Shown here: in pieces, positions 23,660 through 34,500 of the stretch
Layout of the letters: each line of letters opens with the position of its first letter
Numbering within the stretch: the first letter of the stretch is position 1
Notes under the pieces: generated by a model
Seen by the model: only the letters and a program-made list of their open reading frames with translations
What the model was told of the DNA's origin: nothing
Databases searched by the model: none
NCBI GenBank assembly: GCA_029817715.1
Contig: JARUPY010000271.1
Span: 744,001 to 808,000 of the forward strand
Length of the DNA: 64,000 nucleotides
Reading direction: 5' to 3'
Source of the DNA: Melastoma dodecandrum
Taxonomy: Eukaryota; Streptophyta; Magnoliopsida; Myrtales; Melastomataceae
Position numbers and translations under genes: made by a program

Positions 23660-24464
23660 CTGGGAGGACAGAAAGATCGCGCCTTTTGGGGGTAATTGAG
23701 TGGTTTTCGGAAATGGGTAATTTATATAGCTGGGGACTGCAACCGGGACTTTGTGGCGGGAGGAATTCGAGGTTGAGTTTAGTTCTGTCTGCACTGTCGC
23801 TGTCTTTCGAGTGGGACAAGGCAGAAGGAAGATCATGCCGCAAAGAAAATGACAAACCCACGTTAAGTTTCAAAAAATTCTTCAACCACCCCAAAGAACA
23901 ATCACCCCTCACAATGTTTGGAAACTAATAACAAAGAAGGAAATCGTCCAAATAAAATTAAAATCAAAGCAAATCGCCCACGTCAGAATAAGTCAATCGG
24001 GGACTCTCCAGAATTGGGTTTACGGCCATGTGCTGAATTACTACTGATCACATGTTTTTTTTCCTTTTTCGGGTTTGTCTTGACATCGCCGGTGAGGTCA
24101 TCCCCACGGTGGACTGCGTCCTGTTAATGGGGATGTGTCGTGCCGTTCCGACTTGGCTGAAAACTTTGTTTGGGCTTACGGGTAGGAGAGCTGTCCTTTA
24201 TTACGGCACGTGCAGAAGATGGGGACCGACAAGACAGTGAACAAGGAGTCTTTTGAGTTCTTCGCAGGTGGTCCTAAACTTAACACGTGGAGCAAGAGGA
24301 GGGTAGGATGACCACCAAAGAGTGTCCACCCCTCCTTTTCCCCTACTAAGACGAATAAACAATGCTGTCCCAGAACAGCGGAACCGGCAGTGGTAGCATC
24401 TAACCAGTCCAATCTTTAGTCTTCTTAGCTTCTCCATCCGTCGACAGATGAAACCCATTGGCAT
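23660..24464. other. Intergenic, amidohydrolase promoter side
   Basis: About 800 bp upstream of the ILR1-like start. The first part should be its promoter and leader. The rest is unassigned sequence leading into the jacalin fragment. No gene is supported. Confidence 0.45.
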
Positions 24465-24760
24465 TCACTCGCTCCCCGCTTCTCCATCATGAAGAGGAGA
24501 GAGCGGATAGACAGACACCTCGCCGTGCGACACAGGGCTGCTTCTTCCGTGGCACTGGCCGATCATGCGGCTGCCATCTTTGACATACACGACTTGAATC
24601 GACTGAAGAAAACAGTTACTGTAAACTTGAAGCACTGTATCCCATATTCCGCTGTAGATCCCATCGTCCCAAGAACTGCCCCCGTTTCCGCCACAGCATC
24701 CAACTTCTAGGAACTTCTCACCACCACGGTCGCCCACCTTGCTGCATCCCTCCTTCCAAG
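24465..24760 (-). pseudogene. Jacalin-lectin N-terminal fragment (copy 1)
   Basis: The minus strand reads KFLEVGCCGGNGGSSWDDG, IYSGIW, and SIQVVYVKDGSRMIGQCHG. This is the first half of a jacalin-related (mannose-binding type) lectin domain: the N-terminal GG loop, then the strand with V-x-Y-x-KDG. The C-terminal half (YPxEY, RSLTFxTNK, GRSGxYLDAIG) is not found downstream on this strand. No start codon with a plausible leader is evident. The reading frame itself is intact to a stop at 24465, so it could be an exon of a gene whose other exon has been lost or displaced. The same unit recurs at 26301-26960 and 28610-28770. Confidence 0.6.
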
Positions 24761-25049
24761 TAAGATTAACATATTAATATACATCGAACATGGACAAAAA
24801 AAAACAAGCTAAAATTACATCAAAGGCAGACGACACAGAAGCGTGGCGGGACAAAAGCTTGTAGAATCTAAGGTTGTAGAATCTAAGGTTCGAGGGAATG
24901 GAACAATCTCGAAGCACATGATTCGCAACACAAATACCCACCAGGGAGTCGGCTGAAACTCTGGAACAGGTAAGAAAACCACGACATTACGTTAGAAAGC
25001 ACCAAGACTCGTGCAGCTCGAAGTCACGTCGAGAATCTTTTATTTTCAG
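24761..25049. other. Spacer between jacalin fragment and LTR-like DNA
   Basis: AT-rich sequence with a short tandem duplication (TGTAGAATCTAAGGTT twice near 24860-24892). No gene is recognised. Confidence 0.4.
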
Positions 25050-25914
25050 ATTTCTTTTATATTTTTTAGGATTATTTTTAAGACATACATATAGACTTTT
25101 TCAATCTTTTCGAGGAAATTCGACTTAGGAGGCTATTGGACACAAGAGCCGATGACGGAGACAATTCCACCTTCTTTACTTTTCTTAGTTTTCTTTATGT
25201 CAATTTTATTGTTTTCGTTTTCCTTAGCTATGAACTAATTCGTTTTCTAGGGCTACGATGGAACCTCGTGTTCCTATGTAATTCGTGAACCTTCTTCCTT
25301 TATGTGATTCAGATTTTTATCAATTGCTTATCCAATCATGTTCTTAATGCGTGTTAAATGACTGACTGATCATCCTTTATCATTGATTCGATAACCTAGG
25401 AAGACTCGGGAGAATAGTCTTTAGATCTGGAATTATATATCCTAAGAAGTCTATGTGTTGGGAAACCGGGCTTTAGTGTGAAGGATAGGAATATACCGGA
25501 AGGTTTGAATATAATGGACCATCACTACTTCCTTGCCTAGGAATAGAGTAGGGAATTCGATACATAGTGGTACGTTTCCGGATGTTCGGGAGGACTACGG
25601 GGAGAGCCTAGCAACCTATGTTAGCAATTATAAGAATTTGATAGCATTAGGAAGAAGGGAATCGGGTGCATAGGACGCGAGGAGACGTCGGATGTCCTAG
25701 ATATTATTAACACTGGTAAATCGTTGCTTTCTTTGATTTTTTGCTTTCAATTAAAATCAATTTTCTTTCTGCTTGACCTCGACCGATGCCGAGAACGACG
25801 TTATGAGTGTTTTTGTCAGCACAATTCTCTGTGGGATCGACCTCTTGCTTGCCCTTGCTATTTTAGTTAGGTCGAAATAGGAATTTATTTTTGTTGCGTT
25901 GACGACGCGCATCA
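25050..25914 (+). mobile_element. Probable solo LTR of a Ty3/gypsy-type retrotransposon
   Basis: The right end carries sequence characteristic of long plant Ty3/gypsy LTRs. It reads CTCTGTGGGATCGACC, a purine/pyrimidine stretch, then GTTGCGTTGACGACGCGCATCA, ending in CA at 25914. The DNA that follows is not the GG-rich primer-binding segment expected inside an element. This is therefore either a solo LTR or the outer end of a 3' LTR. No gag or pol reading frame is present nearby. The left limit is not resolved: I could not find a TG start flanked by a repeat of the five bases after 25914. The 25050 start is approximate. Confidence 0.5.
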
Positions 25915-26300
25915 GAGGCCATATGTCTCTCTGTCAGTCTGTTCTTGCTTTGGATAGGAGGCCACATATAACGAAATGCAAATCAACCATTTAAACCCAT
26001 CCAAGGAAACCGATGGAAAGATCCAATGGACTGTACAGAAGATGGAATAGATGATCTGTTGATAAACCATTCGGCGTAGCATTGATTGGCGTTTGGTTCT
26101 TCAATTACGAAATCATTAATTAGTTGGGGCAGTTTCTGGCTTCCCAGGAAATCCTTTGAGGAGAATAGGGCGATGTAAGGAACTAGTTCATTCCGCCAGA
26201 TAGTCCTTTTGAGAACTGCAGGATAAACATGAACCGAAACAGGGGCCAGAATAATCAGACTCTGCAGAAAGAAAATTCGGTTTTCAACTAGCGAGTATAA
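25915..26300. other. Spacer between LTR and jacalin copy 2
   Basis: About 390 bp of ordinary-looking sequence. It may include the 3' UTR relic of the minus-strand jacalin copy. No gene is recognised. Confidence 0.4.
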
Positions 26301-26960
26301 TCAATCCCAGGACGAAGCAGAAGCATCATCATCCGCCGCTAAATTCCTCGGTATCATCATCTGCCGGGCGGACACCAGCAGTTCCTCAATCATTTCCCGA
26401 GTCGACATGACTAGCTTATCATTCCTTCTGGCATCGGGTGATGCATTCGTCAAAACATGAAACCCAATGGCATCCAAGTAAAGACCACTCCTGCCCTTGA
26501 ACCCGACAGTCCCTCCTCCTTACCATATGGTTAGCACGTCCTCTTGTTGGTCTCAAAGGTCAGTGACCTGACAAACCAGCCATTTTTTTCGACAAGAGAG
26601 ATGTGGCCACTTATGCATACGAAGTATTCCCTGGGATAATAGAGCTGAATCTGTTGAACCGGAATGGAGATGAACACATGGTTAGTGGCAAAAACAAGGA
26701 CAAGGCAAAAACAACAGAAACGTTCTGAACCAGACCACGGCTGACGAATCATAGTCACCGTATCCATGCTTCTCGCCGTTAATGGGATCGCCATTCCTGT
26801 CATACATTACTTGAATTGAACAAATGTAGTTCCCGAATTGAAGTGTAACTGCCCACACGCCATCAAAGACACCATCGCTTGCCAGAACATCTACCCCAGA
26901 ATCCAACTTCCAGGAACTTCTTTCTGCGTTTGTCTAAATCTCCACTGCTGCCGTCACAAT
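26301..26960 (-). pseudogene. Jacalin-related lectin pseudogene (copy 2)
   Basis: Both halves of a jacalin-type mannose-binding lectin domain are present. The first half reads KKFLEVGFWG, then, in another frame, DGVFDGVWAVTLQFGNYICS and IQVMYDRNGDPINGEKHG. After an intron (acceptor at 26651) come IQLYYPREYF, SGHISL and RSLTFETNKRTC, then TAA. Past the stop the next frame reads VGFKGRSGLYLDAIGFHV, followed by an open acidic tail to a TGA at 26301. There is thus a frameshift in the GG loop (near 26895), a nonsense codon, and a frameshift or deletion where TPFSFP-like residues should be. In the family such lectins bind mannose or galactose. This copy should not make one. Confidence 0.7.
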
Positions 26961-27160
26961 CCTGCCAAGAACAATGACGAGAAAAGATGAATGCCACGAT
27001 CCGAGTTCCATGAAGATTGTGCAGAGGGGTGAGTAGTAAACCTTAATGTATTTCTCGAAAGAGTGGAGGTAAGTATGCCCACAAGGAAGTTGACTGCGAC
27101 ACAACTCGGCCGACCACAATCAAACCCATCGTCAGACCACTCAACAGAAGAGAAACCATA
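26961..27160. other. Short spacer left of the Mutator-like element
   Basis: About 200 bp with no recognisable gene. It ends at the target-site duplication at 27161. Confidence 0.4.
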
Positions 27161-27169
27161 AAGAATGAA
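27161..27169. repeat. Target-site duplication, left copy
   Basis: The nine bases AAGAATGAA stand directly before the left terminus of the element and are repeated exactly at 28141-28149. Confidence 0.85.
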
Positions 27170-27300
27170 GGCAAATTATCGATATTTGGCCCCACCAATA
27201 GGCCAACTTTACGTTTTGGCATATCGTTTAAAAAGTTTTGAATTTGGCCTTATTTTGATTTTACTTTTGGATTTGGCCCTATTCGTAACGGTCGTTACCC
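27170..27300 (+). repeat. Left terminal inverted repeat of the MULE
   Basis: 131 bp, reverse-complementary to 28011-28140 with about ten mismatches and one single-base indel by eye. Confidence 0.88.
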
Positions 27301-28010
27301 ATAGCTGACGTGTCTGTGACGGTTCTTTTGATTGTCTTAGATGGTCTGACGTGTCTACTCACATTTTTTTGCGTACGTGGGCAGTAATAAACGAAAAAAA
27401 TAAAAAAGGGCCTGTTGGATTTGCCGGAGGAATCGAGGGTACGGACCCAGAGCTCGAAAAGCTGCTTGATGTCGAGCCAGCACTGAGAGATCATCCAGTC
27501 CCTTTCTGATCGATCAACAACACCACGTCGACCTTGCTGCCTATCTTATCCTCGGTGCCATACTGGGTTTCCCCCCTCACCGAACCAACTCAACCCCGCC
27601 GTCCTTCGGGCTATCCCGATTGTCCTCGATCGCAAAACTCTTGGAGTACAGGCAACCCATGATTGAAGCAGCAACAACAACGAGGGGAAAATCCCCCAAT
27701 TCCACAACACCAGAAGAAATCCACAGACCACAACCCAAAATCACAACTCAAATCCAGAACCCAAAAGACACCCGATTGAATCTCAGAAAAAAGTGACCTT
27801 TTTGGGTTGATTGTTCGGTTGGTCGCTAGTCGCTGGAGACGGAGGCGGAGGAGGACATGGCGGCTGGTCGCTAGTGACGCCATGTGGTGGGAGGCGAAGA
27901 GGGAGGGAAATTAGGTTTAACGTCAGATAACAAAAAAATAGGGAAATTAGTCCACGTAAGAATAAAAAAAATTAATGACACGTCAGATAATTTACGGTTT
28001 AACGTCGACA

Positions 28011-28140
28011 GGGTAACGGGCGTTACGAATAGGGCTAAATCCAAAAGTAAAATCGAAATAAGGCCAAATTCAAAACTTTTTAAACGATATGCCAAAACGT
28101 AAAATTGGCCAATTGATGGGCCAAATATCGATAATTTTCC
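28011..28140 (-). repeat. Right terminal inverted repeat of the MULE
   Basis: 130 bp partner of 27170-27300. It begins GGGTAACGGGCGTTACG on the plus strand and ends ATCGATAATTTTCC. Confidence 0.88.
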
Positions 28141-28149
28141 AAGAATGAA
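28141..28149. repeat. Target-site duplication, right copy
   Basis: AAGAATGAA directly after the right terminus, identical to 27161-27169. Confidence 0.85.
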
Positions 28150-28609
28150 TTGTAACTACTAAAACATAAACCGGAAAACAAACCAGACAAGACAGTGCCT
28201 CTAGCTCTCGGGTGGATGCCATGGTCGGAACTAAAGGCAGGGGAAGAACAAGAAGGGGAGTTCTTCAAAAGCCTTTTTATTGACTGCATTCCCGGATGCC
28301 GAAACGGCAAGGGGAGTCCAATCGCCCTTTGGACACCACTCCATTAATTTACTAATAAACGACTCTTGTGTCAGATTATTGTGAGATTTGACCAGGCAAT
28401 CATACAGTTGTTTGTAGTCCAGAAAAAAAAAAAGTGTGTGCGTGGAAAGATAACCGGATCTTCTTGAATAATTCAATATAACAGGAGATAAAACCAGGGT
28501 CGAATCATCAAGAGGAAGAATTATTCACCGAATTAGCATCAGAAACGACATCATCAGCAGCCAAGCAAAAGACAACCAGAAAGTTCTGAAGCCAATCATG
28601 AAAGTCTAT
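28150..28609. other. Unassigned sequence between MULE and jacalin copy 3
   Basis: An open minus-strand frame covers 28231-28476 (KLMEWCPKGDWTPLAVSASG and neighbours) but matches no family I recognise. It is probably remnant DNA. Confidence 0.35.
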
Positions 28610-28770
28610 TCCACGACTTTGGATCCTTGCTTTTCCTTGTTAAGGACAATACCATCTTTATCATGGACGACTAATGCAGGAATGCATGTCATTGAACAAA
28701 CCATCATCCCAGATCTTCCAGCTACCTCCCCCCAAAAATCCAACCTCCTTTCTGCTTTTGACTGTTCACC
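28610..28770 (-). pseudogene. Jacalin-lectin N-terminal fragment (copy 3)
   Basis: One minus-strand frame reads KEVGFLGGGSWKIWDDGLFND and stops soon after. A second frame continues the domain with ALVVHDKDGIVLNKEKQGSK. Together they resemble the first half of a jacalin domain with a frameshift between the strands. No second half is found. The DNA aligns with copies 1 and 2 around the GG loop. It is a relic. Confidence 0.5.
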
Positions 28771-29713
28771 AATATTTTCGTGCAATTGACGTTCTGATCA
28801 AGCGGAAGAGCGAGCACTTGCCTTGCTGGATTCCTCTGGTGAGTTTAGAAAAGTATGACCAAAAAGGTAACCCACTACGTCGCAACACGGACTGAAAAAA
28901 GGAACTGTTCTAACATTGTCAAGACTAAACATGAGTGCAAACTGGAAACAAACCAAATACGTCAATCTTATTTCATCCTAGTCCGTGCATCCCTGCAAAT
29001 CCGGCCAGAAGGCCCGATTTGCATATAACAGGTGTGAATGACTCAACTGATGGCTAGCTTATATTACATCTTTAGCATATAAACAAAGATAAAAGTTCCA
29101 TTTTACGGTTTGGACTATGCTGTCTTAGGTGACGAGGTTGTAATCTGTGATTCCCTAGTTACAACAGAATATCGAAGGCCCATGCTAGTGCCCTTAGAGT
29201 TCAAATCATTATCCCGGCGAAAATATATCAGATGGCAAGCACCGGTTTGGAACGATAAACTCTAGCATCTTTTTACTGGTTTCATCCCCAGAGCCAAAAT
29301 GCGAAGGAATGACTACTGGACGAGAAGCCACCACTGTGAGATTTTAACACCCAATAAGGTATGCTGGTGATCCACGCACGTATCAAGTTTCTGGACAAAA
29401 GTGTAACTCAGATATTGCAGTAGATCAAGTTATGAAAACCAATTGCAGGCACCTTTCTCGTGATAGGATTCAGATGCCCGGACATGGACTTGAAGCAAGG
29501 CACTTTTCAATAAACAGAAATTGACTGTTACCATAAAACATTCTCTAAAAAGGAAAAACAGATCACCACCTATCATCTATCTGATCGTAAGGCTTGCAAA
29601 AGAACTGATAAACAAGCAATATTTCAAGTGAACAAGACGGAGTTTGATGGGTTTAGAAACCCCCTAAGAAGACGAAGGGGCACAACGGAGACCAATCATC
29701 AAGAAAATTAACT
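28771..29713. other. Intergenic, nothing recognised
   Basis: About 940 bp of AT-rich DNA between the jacalin relic and the RPL28 gene. The last part is likely RPL28 3' UTR. No gene or repeat with clear limits was seen. Confidence 0.45.
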
Positions 29714-30618
29714 TCACTTCCAGCGGCGAACCTTGACGCCCTGCCTGTTCCTCTTCTTAACACCGGACTTCGCAACCTTGAGGCTCCTGTGGACCGCGCT
29801 CAGCCTAGCAAGGGCAGCCTCCTTCAGATCAGGCCTATAGTAATTATCGCTGACCTGGATACATGTTAACATTAGAAATCTTTGCGCACTGCCCTTCCGG
29901 ACGCTTGTATAGACTAAGATGATCCAATCGAACATCACCAAAGCAACCAAAGACTAGCTCCAACATCATTAAAAAGTTAAGAAGCACCCGACATTGTTAT
30001 TCGGTCAAATATTTGCCAATAACAGTTAAAACTACATTACCTGATTCTAGATAGCCTTGGCCATCCTACGGAACTCCTTCTTCATCACGGACTTGTGAAG
30101 CAACACGGCCGGCTTGTTCTGCTTCTTGGTCTTGCTTGTTGCCAGCAACACGGATTGATCTATCTTTACCTGGTTGAATTGTGACCGTCTTCTTATTCGC
30201 CAAACCTATCACAACAGCGCAAAATCAACGCATCGTTCAAAACTACAAAGGAAGATAAATGTCTCCCATCCCTCAATCTAATTAGAAAGGAAAACCAGTC
30301 AAATAGGAAACTACACAACAAGCTGCTTCCCATTCAATCGCATCATCCCCTATGACTCCATGACTATCCCAACAAGACAAATTCCAGCGATGCCGCCACA
30401 TGGTAACATGACAACAATCATGAAAGCCCACTTCAAAGAGGGCAAGATTCATTCAAGATGGAGACATTACCGGAGTACTTGTAGTTGTTGAGATTGTAGA
30501 GGTTGTTGGCCTCCTTGCTGAACCGAACGCCGGCGTTGCCCCTCCCGAACTCCTTGACTAAGAAGCAGTTGTTATTCTTAACGATCTCCCATATCAGCTG
30601 CCCCGGCACCGCCGCCAT
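29714..30618 (-). pseudogene. RPL28: 60S ribosomal protein L28 (eL28), damaged copy
   Basis: Three exons, 30618-30471, 30205-30041 and 29854-29714, have canonical splice sites. They encode [20 protein letters not shown], then [46 protein letters not shown], and [20 protein letters not shown] to a basic C-terminus. The order and length match plant eL28, a structural protein of the large ribosomal subunit. Two lesions break it. A tandem duplication of AGAT (plus-strand ATCT, 30158-30165) shifts the frame after GKD. A TAG (30047-30049) replaces the serine/threonine codon before the NQ that ends exon 2. Removing the four bases restores the exon phase exactly. Retained introns mean it is not a processed copy, and inactivation looks recent. 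Sequencing error is an alternative for the indel, less so for both lesions. Confidence 0.8.
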
Positions 30619-31512
30619 TGGGACTTAAAACCCAACACACAATCAGCCAACGAAGCTGGATCTTCCTTGAAATTAGAATAAACAAAGAAAACACACTGGT
30701 TTGTGGAATCTCCTCTCCGGCCAAAACAAGCCCTTCGCTGCTCTGCGCGTCTGTTTGGCATTCTGTCGCTGTCTTCTTATTTTTCTGCTTTCCGTCACTA
30801 ATTTCGTCACTGTTAATTCTTTCCATCTCAATTTCGTCCTGCAGGCTAATATCCAAGCTCAGCCCCATTTTGCTCCAGCCCAACACGCAACCCAGTCTGC
30901 TGGTCTGGCCCTTCCAGTTGATCCGGCCCTCTCAGGACAAAATTACGCTCAAGCTCCAGTTGATCCGGCCCTCTTCTAACTCCAGCTCGCACTTCTGCCC
31001 TTAGCTCCTCCACCCAATTCGATACCATCTCCACAGCTTCTGCCACGCATCAGCCATTCCCTCCTGCCCTTCCTTTCTCACCTGCCCTTCGTCAGAAGAT
31101 CAAGAAACACCGTTAGCAGATCCCAACTAACCGCGCTACCGGCTAGTGTTTCGACTTGTCTCGATCAGAGGAAAACAAAAACATACCCTATGGGAGTTAG
31201 AGGAAAAAAGACGACTATACCCTTCTTTGCGGTGGAAGTGGTTGGGCCGAGGCCCACAAATCAGCGCCTTTAAGTTTTTTTTTTTTTTTTTCTGGCCCAC
31301 AACTTCGAAACATCCAAAAGAAAGAAGAAAAACTTTAGCTTTGGACACAGGCGAGAGGAACAGAAAGAAAGAACAAAACCTTGCCCTTCCTCCAAAACAA
31401 AGACCGACCCCTCCAGAACGAAGGATCCGCTCCTCTGTTTTCCTCCCCAAAACACAAACCCATCTCGCCGAATCACTCATTCAGCCCCGAGCACTTGGAA
31501 TCTCTCCCAACC
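30619..31512. other. Head-to-head spacer between RPL28 and UBP6
   Basis: About 890 bp of potentially shared promoter. It includes two copies of CCAGTTGATCCGGCCCTCT near 30918 and 30956, in a proline/alanine/glutamine-coding stretch that could be a transposon or gene fragment. There is also a T18 run near 31275. No gene is called. Confidence 0.45.
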
Positions 31513-34500
31513 ATGCTTAAAGGTCGGATTTTTACTGCGATATCCCCCGTCATCCTTTTCGTTTTCTGTTCTTCTTTCTTGTAAAAAGTTCTGGTATTTT
31601 CGATCCGTTGGCCGCTTTGCGGCGTGCCTGTTGTTGGGTCTTCGTCGGTATTTGGGCTAGCAATTATTGTTCTCTTGAGTGGTTAGATATGTGGCGGGTT
31701 AAGTTTTTTGGGAGACGGTTAGTGGTTATGCATCTGGGCGAACGGGGGAAGGAAGTATTGTTGAGATTGGTGTTAAATTTTTTTGAGCTTTGGTTTTGCG
31801 GAGATTGCTTGTTGTTGGATGCCGAGACTTCCATAGTTGCTCTACGGGCGACCTTTGATGGCCTTCAAATTGCTTATATGACAACTTGGCAATACTGCTC
31901 TGATTGTTTCGTCAAGTGAGTTGAATGAAAGTTGACGTGATTCACGAGCCGACTTTGAGGGGCGATTTGTAATGATCGCGGGAGAAATTGATACAGTGGG
32001 TTGATGGTGGATATTCCTGTTCAATTTACAGTGACCGTCAAGTGGCAGAAGGCAGTCTTCCCAGATGTTGAGATTGATACTAGCCAGACCCCTTACCTTT
32101 TCAAGTGCCAACTGTATGATCTCACCGGAGTCCCACCTGAAAGGCAGAAGATTATGGTTAAAGGAGGTTTATTAAAGGTACTTCTTGTTATACTTTTTCT
32201 ATTCTTCGTGTATATTATCGGTGATTGGATTTTTGGTGTCTGCGCGATGATATATTCCCTTAACAATTTGTTTATTGTGACAGGATGATGCAGACTGGAA
32301 AACCGTTGGAGTTAAGGAGGTATAAGATTACCCTTTTTTCTGTTCTCTGTGAGGCTGAGGATATGGTACCCTCCTTATTTCTTTTTGTATATTTTTTACG
32401 TCGTCCTTATATCTTAGAGATGATAAGAGCGAATCCTCTTTGCCCTGTTTTTCTAGAGCATGGAAGTTTATCCTATTTAACATGGGGTGTCCATTTTTTT
32501 TTGCATAGCTCACTTGTGTCATGTCCATTTTCAAATACAGATATGAGCATGTTTGTCTTGTCTCTTGCCCATTTTCTTTGAACTGACTCTGACAGTTGTG
32601 ACACTCCTGTATAGGGTCAAAAATTGATGATGATGGGCACTGCAGATGAGATAGTTAAGGCCCCAGAAAAAGGTCCTGTTTTTATGGAAGATCTCCCAGA
32701 AGAAGAGCAGGCAGTTGCTGTAGTAAGTCGTGGCTTCATCATTTATTTTTTAGCAGCTCAATGTTTCAGTTTCTCGCTGTGTGAAGTTTCTGTTGTCTTG
32801 TTCTTATCTTGCAAGTACACATTTCCCCTTTCTTTTGTAAAACTCAAAAGTACTTGGAAACACTCACATTCGAGTGCAGTGGCAAGGCCAAGAAAAAAAA
32901 TGAATTGGCGGGACTCTTTTGCTGGAGTTTTAGTGCTTCTTATTCATCGAACGGCTAAGGTTACAGTGACTCTCCTGGCTGATTAAGAAGATTTTGGGAT
33001 TAGAGTTTCTTTTTTTGATAAATCGGGATTAGAGATTTAAGAATAGTGAAAGAGCAATTCGTTCTTTCTTCAGAATGTAGTTTCTGCTTTGTTTTATTGC
33101 AACTTGGTTATTAAGCTAGTGTCTACAAGAGAGAGTCTTCAGTTTCCAGGCTGTCCTCAGTTAGTTCATCGATACAGCATCTGTTCTAGATTTTCCTTTC
33201 GATAAATGATTCCCATTAATTTTTTTCTTCATTCTTAGGGATACTGGTGCCATAAAAATGTTGCAGCTTTTGTAAATATTGGGCTATAAATCTTTTGTAT
33301 ATATGACACTTTCGAGGTTCTTTCATCTGTTTTCCTATTGCCCGTCTTCCTTGTGTGTTTGCAATTAAACCTGCTTCATTGATCATTGCAAGATGGTTAG
33401 TTGTTGGAATGTTTTGCCTATATTTTTCTTTTATGATTTGTGCTAATTTTGGTGAAGGGTCATAGTGCTGGCTTATTCAATCTTGGGAATACGTGCTACA
33501 TGAACTCAACAATTCAATGCCTACATTCAGTTCCAGAATTGAAGACTGCTTTGCTAGAGTGAGTCACTTTCCATGCTGGAGTCATAGGGATTTTTTTTTT
33601 TTTGTGTTGCAAATTGACTGATATTTTTCCTTTATCTGAATGGTTCAACATCTTTTATAGGTATCGTCAATCTGAACAAAGAAATGATCTGGATCAGCCT
33701 TCACATATGTTGACTGTAGCAACCCGTGATTTATTCAATGAACTTGGCAAAACTGCTAAACCAGTTGCACCAATGCAATTTTGGATGGTAAATAAGAGCC
33801 TTTTATTTTCATCTATCTGTTGCTCACTGCCAAAATGGACAGCATATTACATCAACTTTTAATCCTTTTGCAGTTGTTGAGAAAGAAGTATCCTCAATTT
33901 GGGCAGCTACACAACGGTTCTTTCATGCAACAGGTTATCTTCTGCTGGAAATTCTGAATACACTTACAAAGGAAAGTTCCAGTATGAACTTCTCTATTTT
34001 GGCATTCATGTTTATCTATTTAATTCAGGATGCTGAGGAGTGCTGGACTCAACTACTTTACACACTTTCTCAGTCTCTCCGAACTGCAGGTGCCAAGTAG
34101 GTGCCTTGCTTTGTGACTGATATAGTAGATGTTTTGGATATATGTTTTTGAAATCTGTGGATCCTTCTCGTTTCTGTTTAAACCTTGTTTAGTAGCTGTA
34201 ATGCTTTTTATTGCAGCTATGGCATTTTATTGCTGCATTGAGATATCCAAATCCGTGTGCCTTTTGTTTGTTTGAGAGAAGAAGATATAACACCACTCTA
34301 AAGTCATGTCTTAACCAGAAGATTTGTTAAATTAGTATTAAAGATGGATAAACGTTTCTGTGGAATCAACTACCAGACATTTCTGCAATTCTAAAGCTGG
34401 AAGCTCAATCTGGCAGCGAGTAGCTGCTTTTACATTTGTGGCGGTTGTTATTCATGTGTCTCCAGCTTTATTAGTGGGACAGCTATTGCGGTGTCTGTGA

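Larger units (their letters stand above)
27170..28140. mobile_element. Non-autonomous Mutator-like element, 971 bp
   Basis: Long terminal inverted repeats bound the element: 27170-27300 and 28011-28140 match in reverse complement at roughly 90% or better by eye. Both start GG-x-AAATTATCGATATTTGG. The repeats are flanked by a perfect 9-bp direct repeat. Terminal repeats over 100 bp with a 9-bp target duplication define Mutator-superfamily elements. The 710-bp interior has no transposase. On the minus strand it carries gene-like but broken stretches (for example KIGSKVDVVLLIDQKGTG and KQLFELWVRTLDSSGKSNRP) that could be a captured host-gene fragment, as in Pack-MULEs. The source gene is not identified. 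It sits among the jacalin fragments. Confidence 0.85.

Noticed and set aside
22763..23836. 357-codon minus-strand frame over the ILR1-like gene
   Set aside because: Reads through introns; its first part is exon 1 of the hydrolase, the rest is out of frame.
25109..25133. GAGGC repeat as target duplication of the LTR at 25914
   Set aside because: The sequence after it starts TATTGG, not TG, so it does not support an LTR left end.
30701..30979. 92-codon plus-strand frame with repeated proline/alanine/glutamine units
   Set aside because: Looks like a fragment with a 19-bp direct repeat; too little to call a gene or name a transposon.
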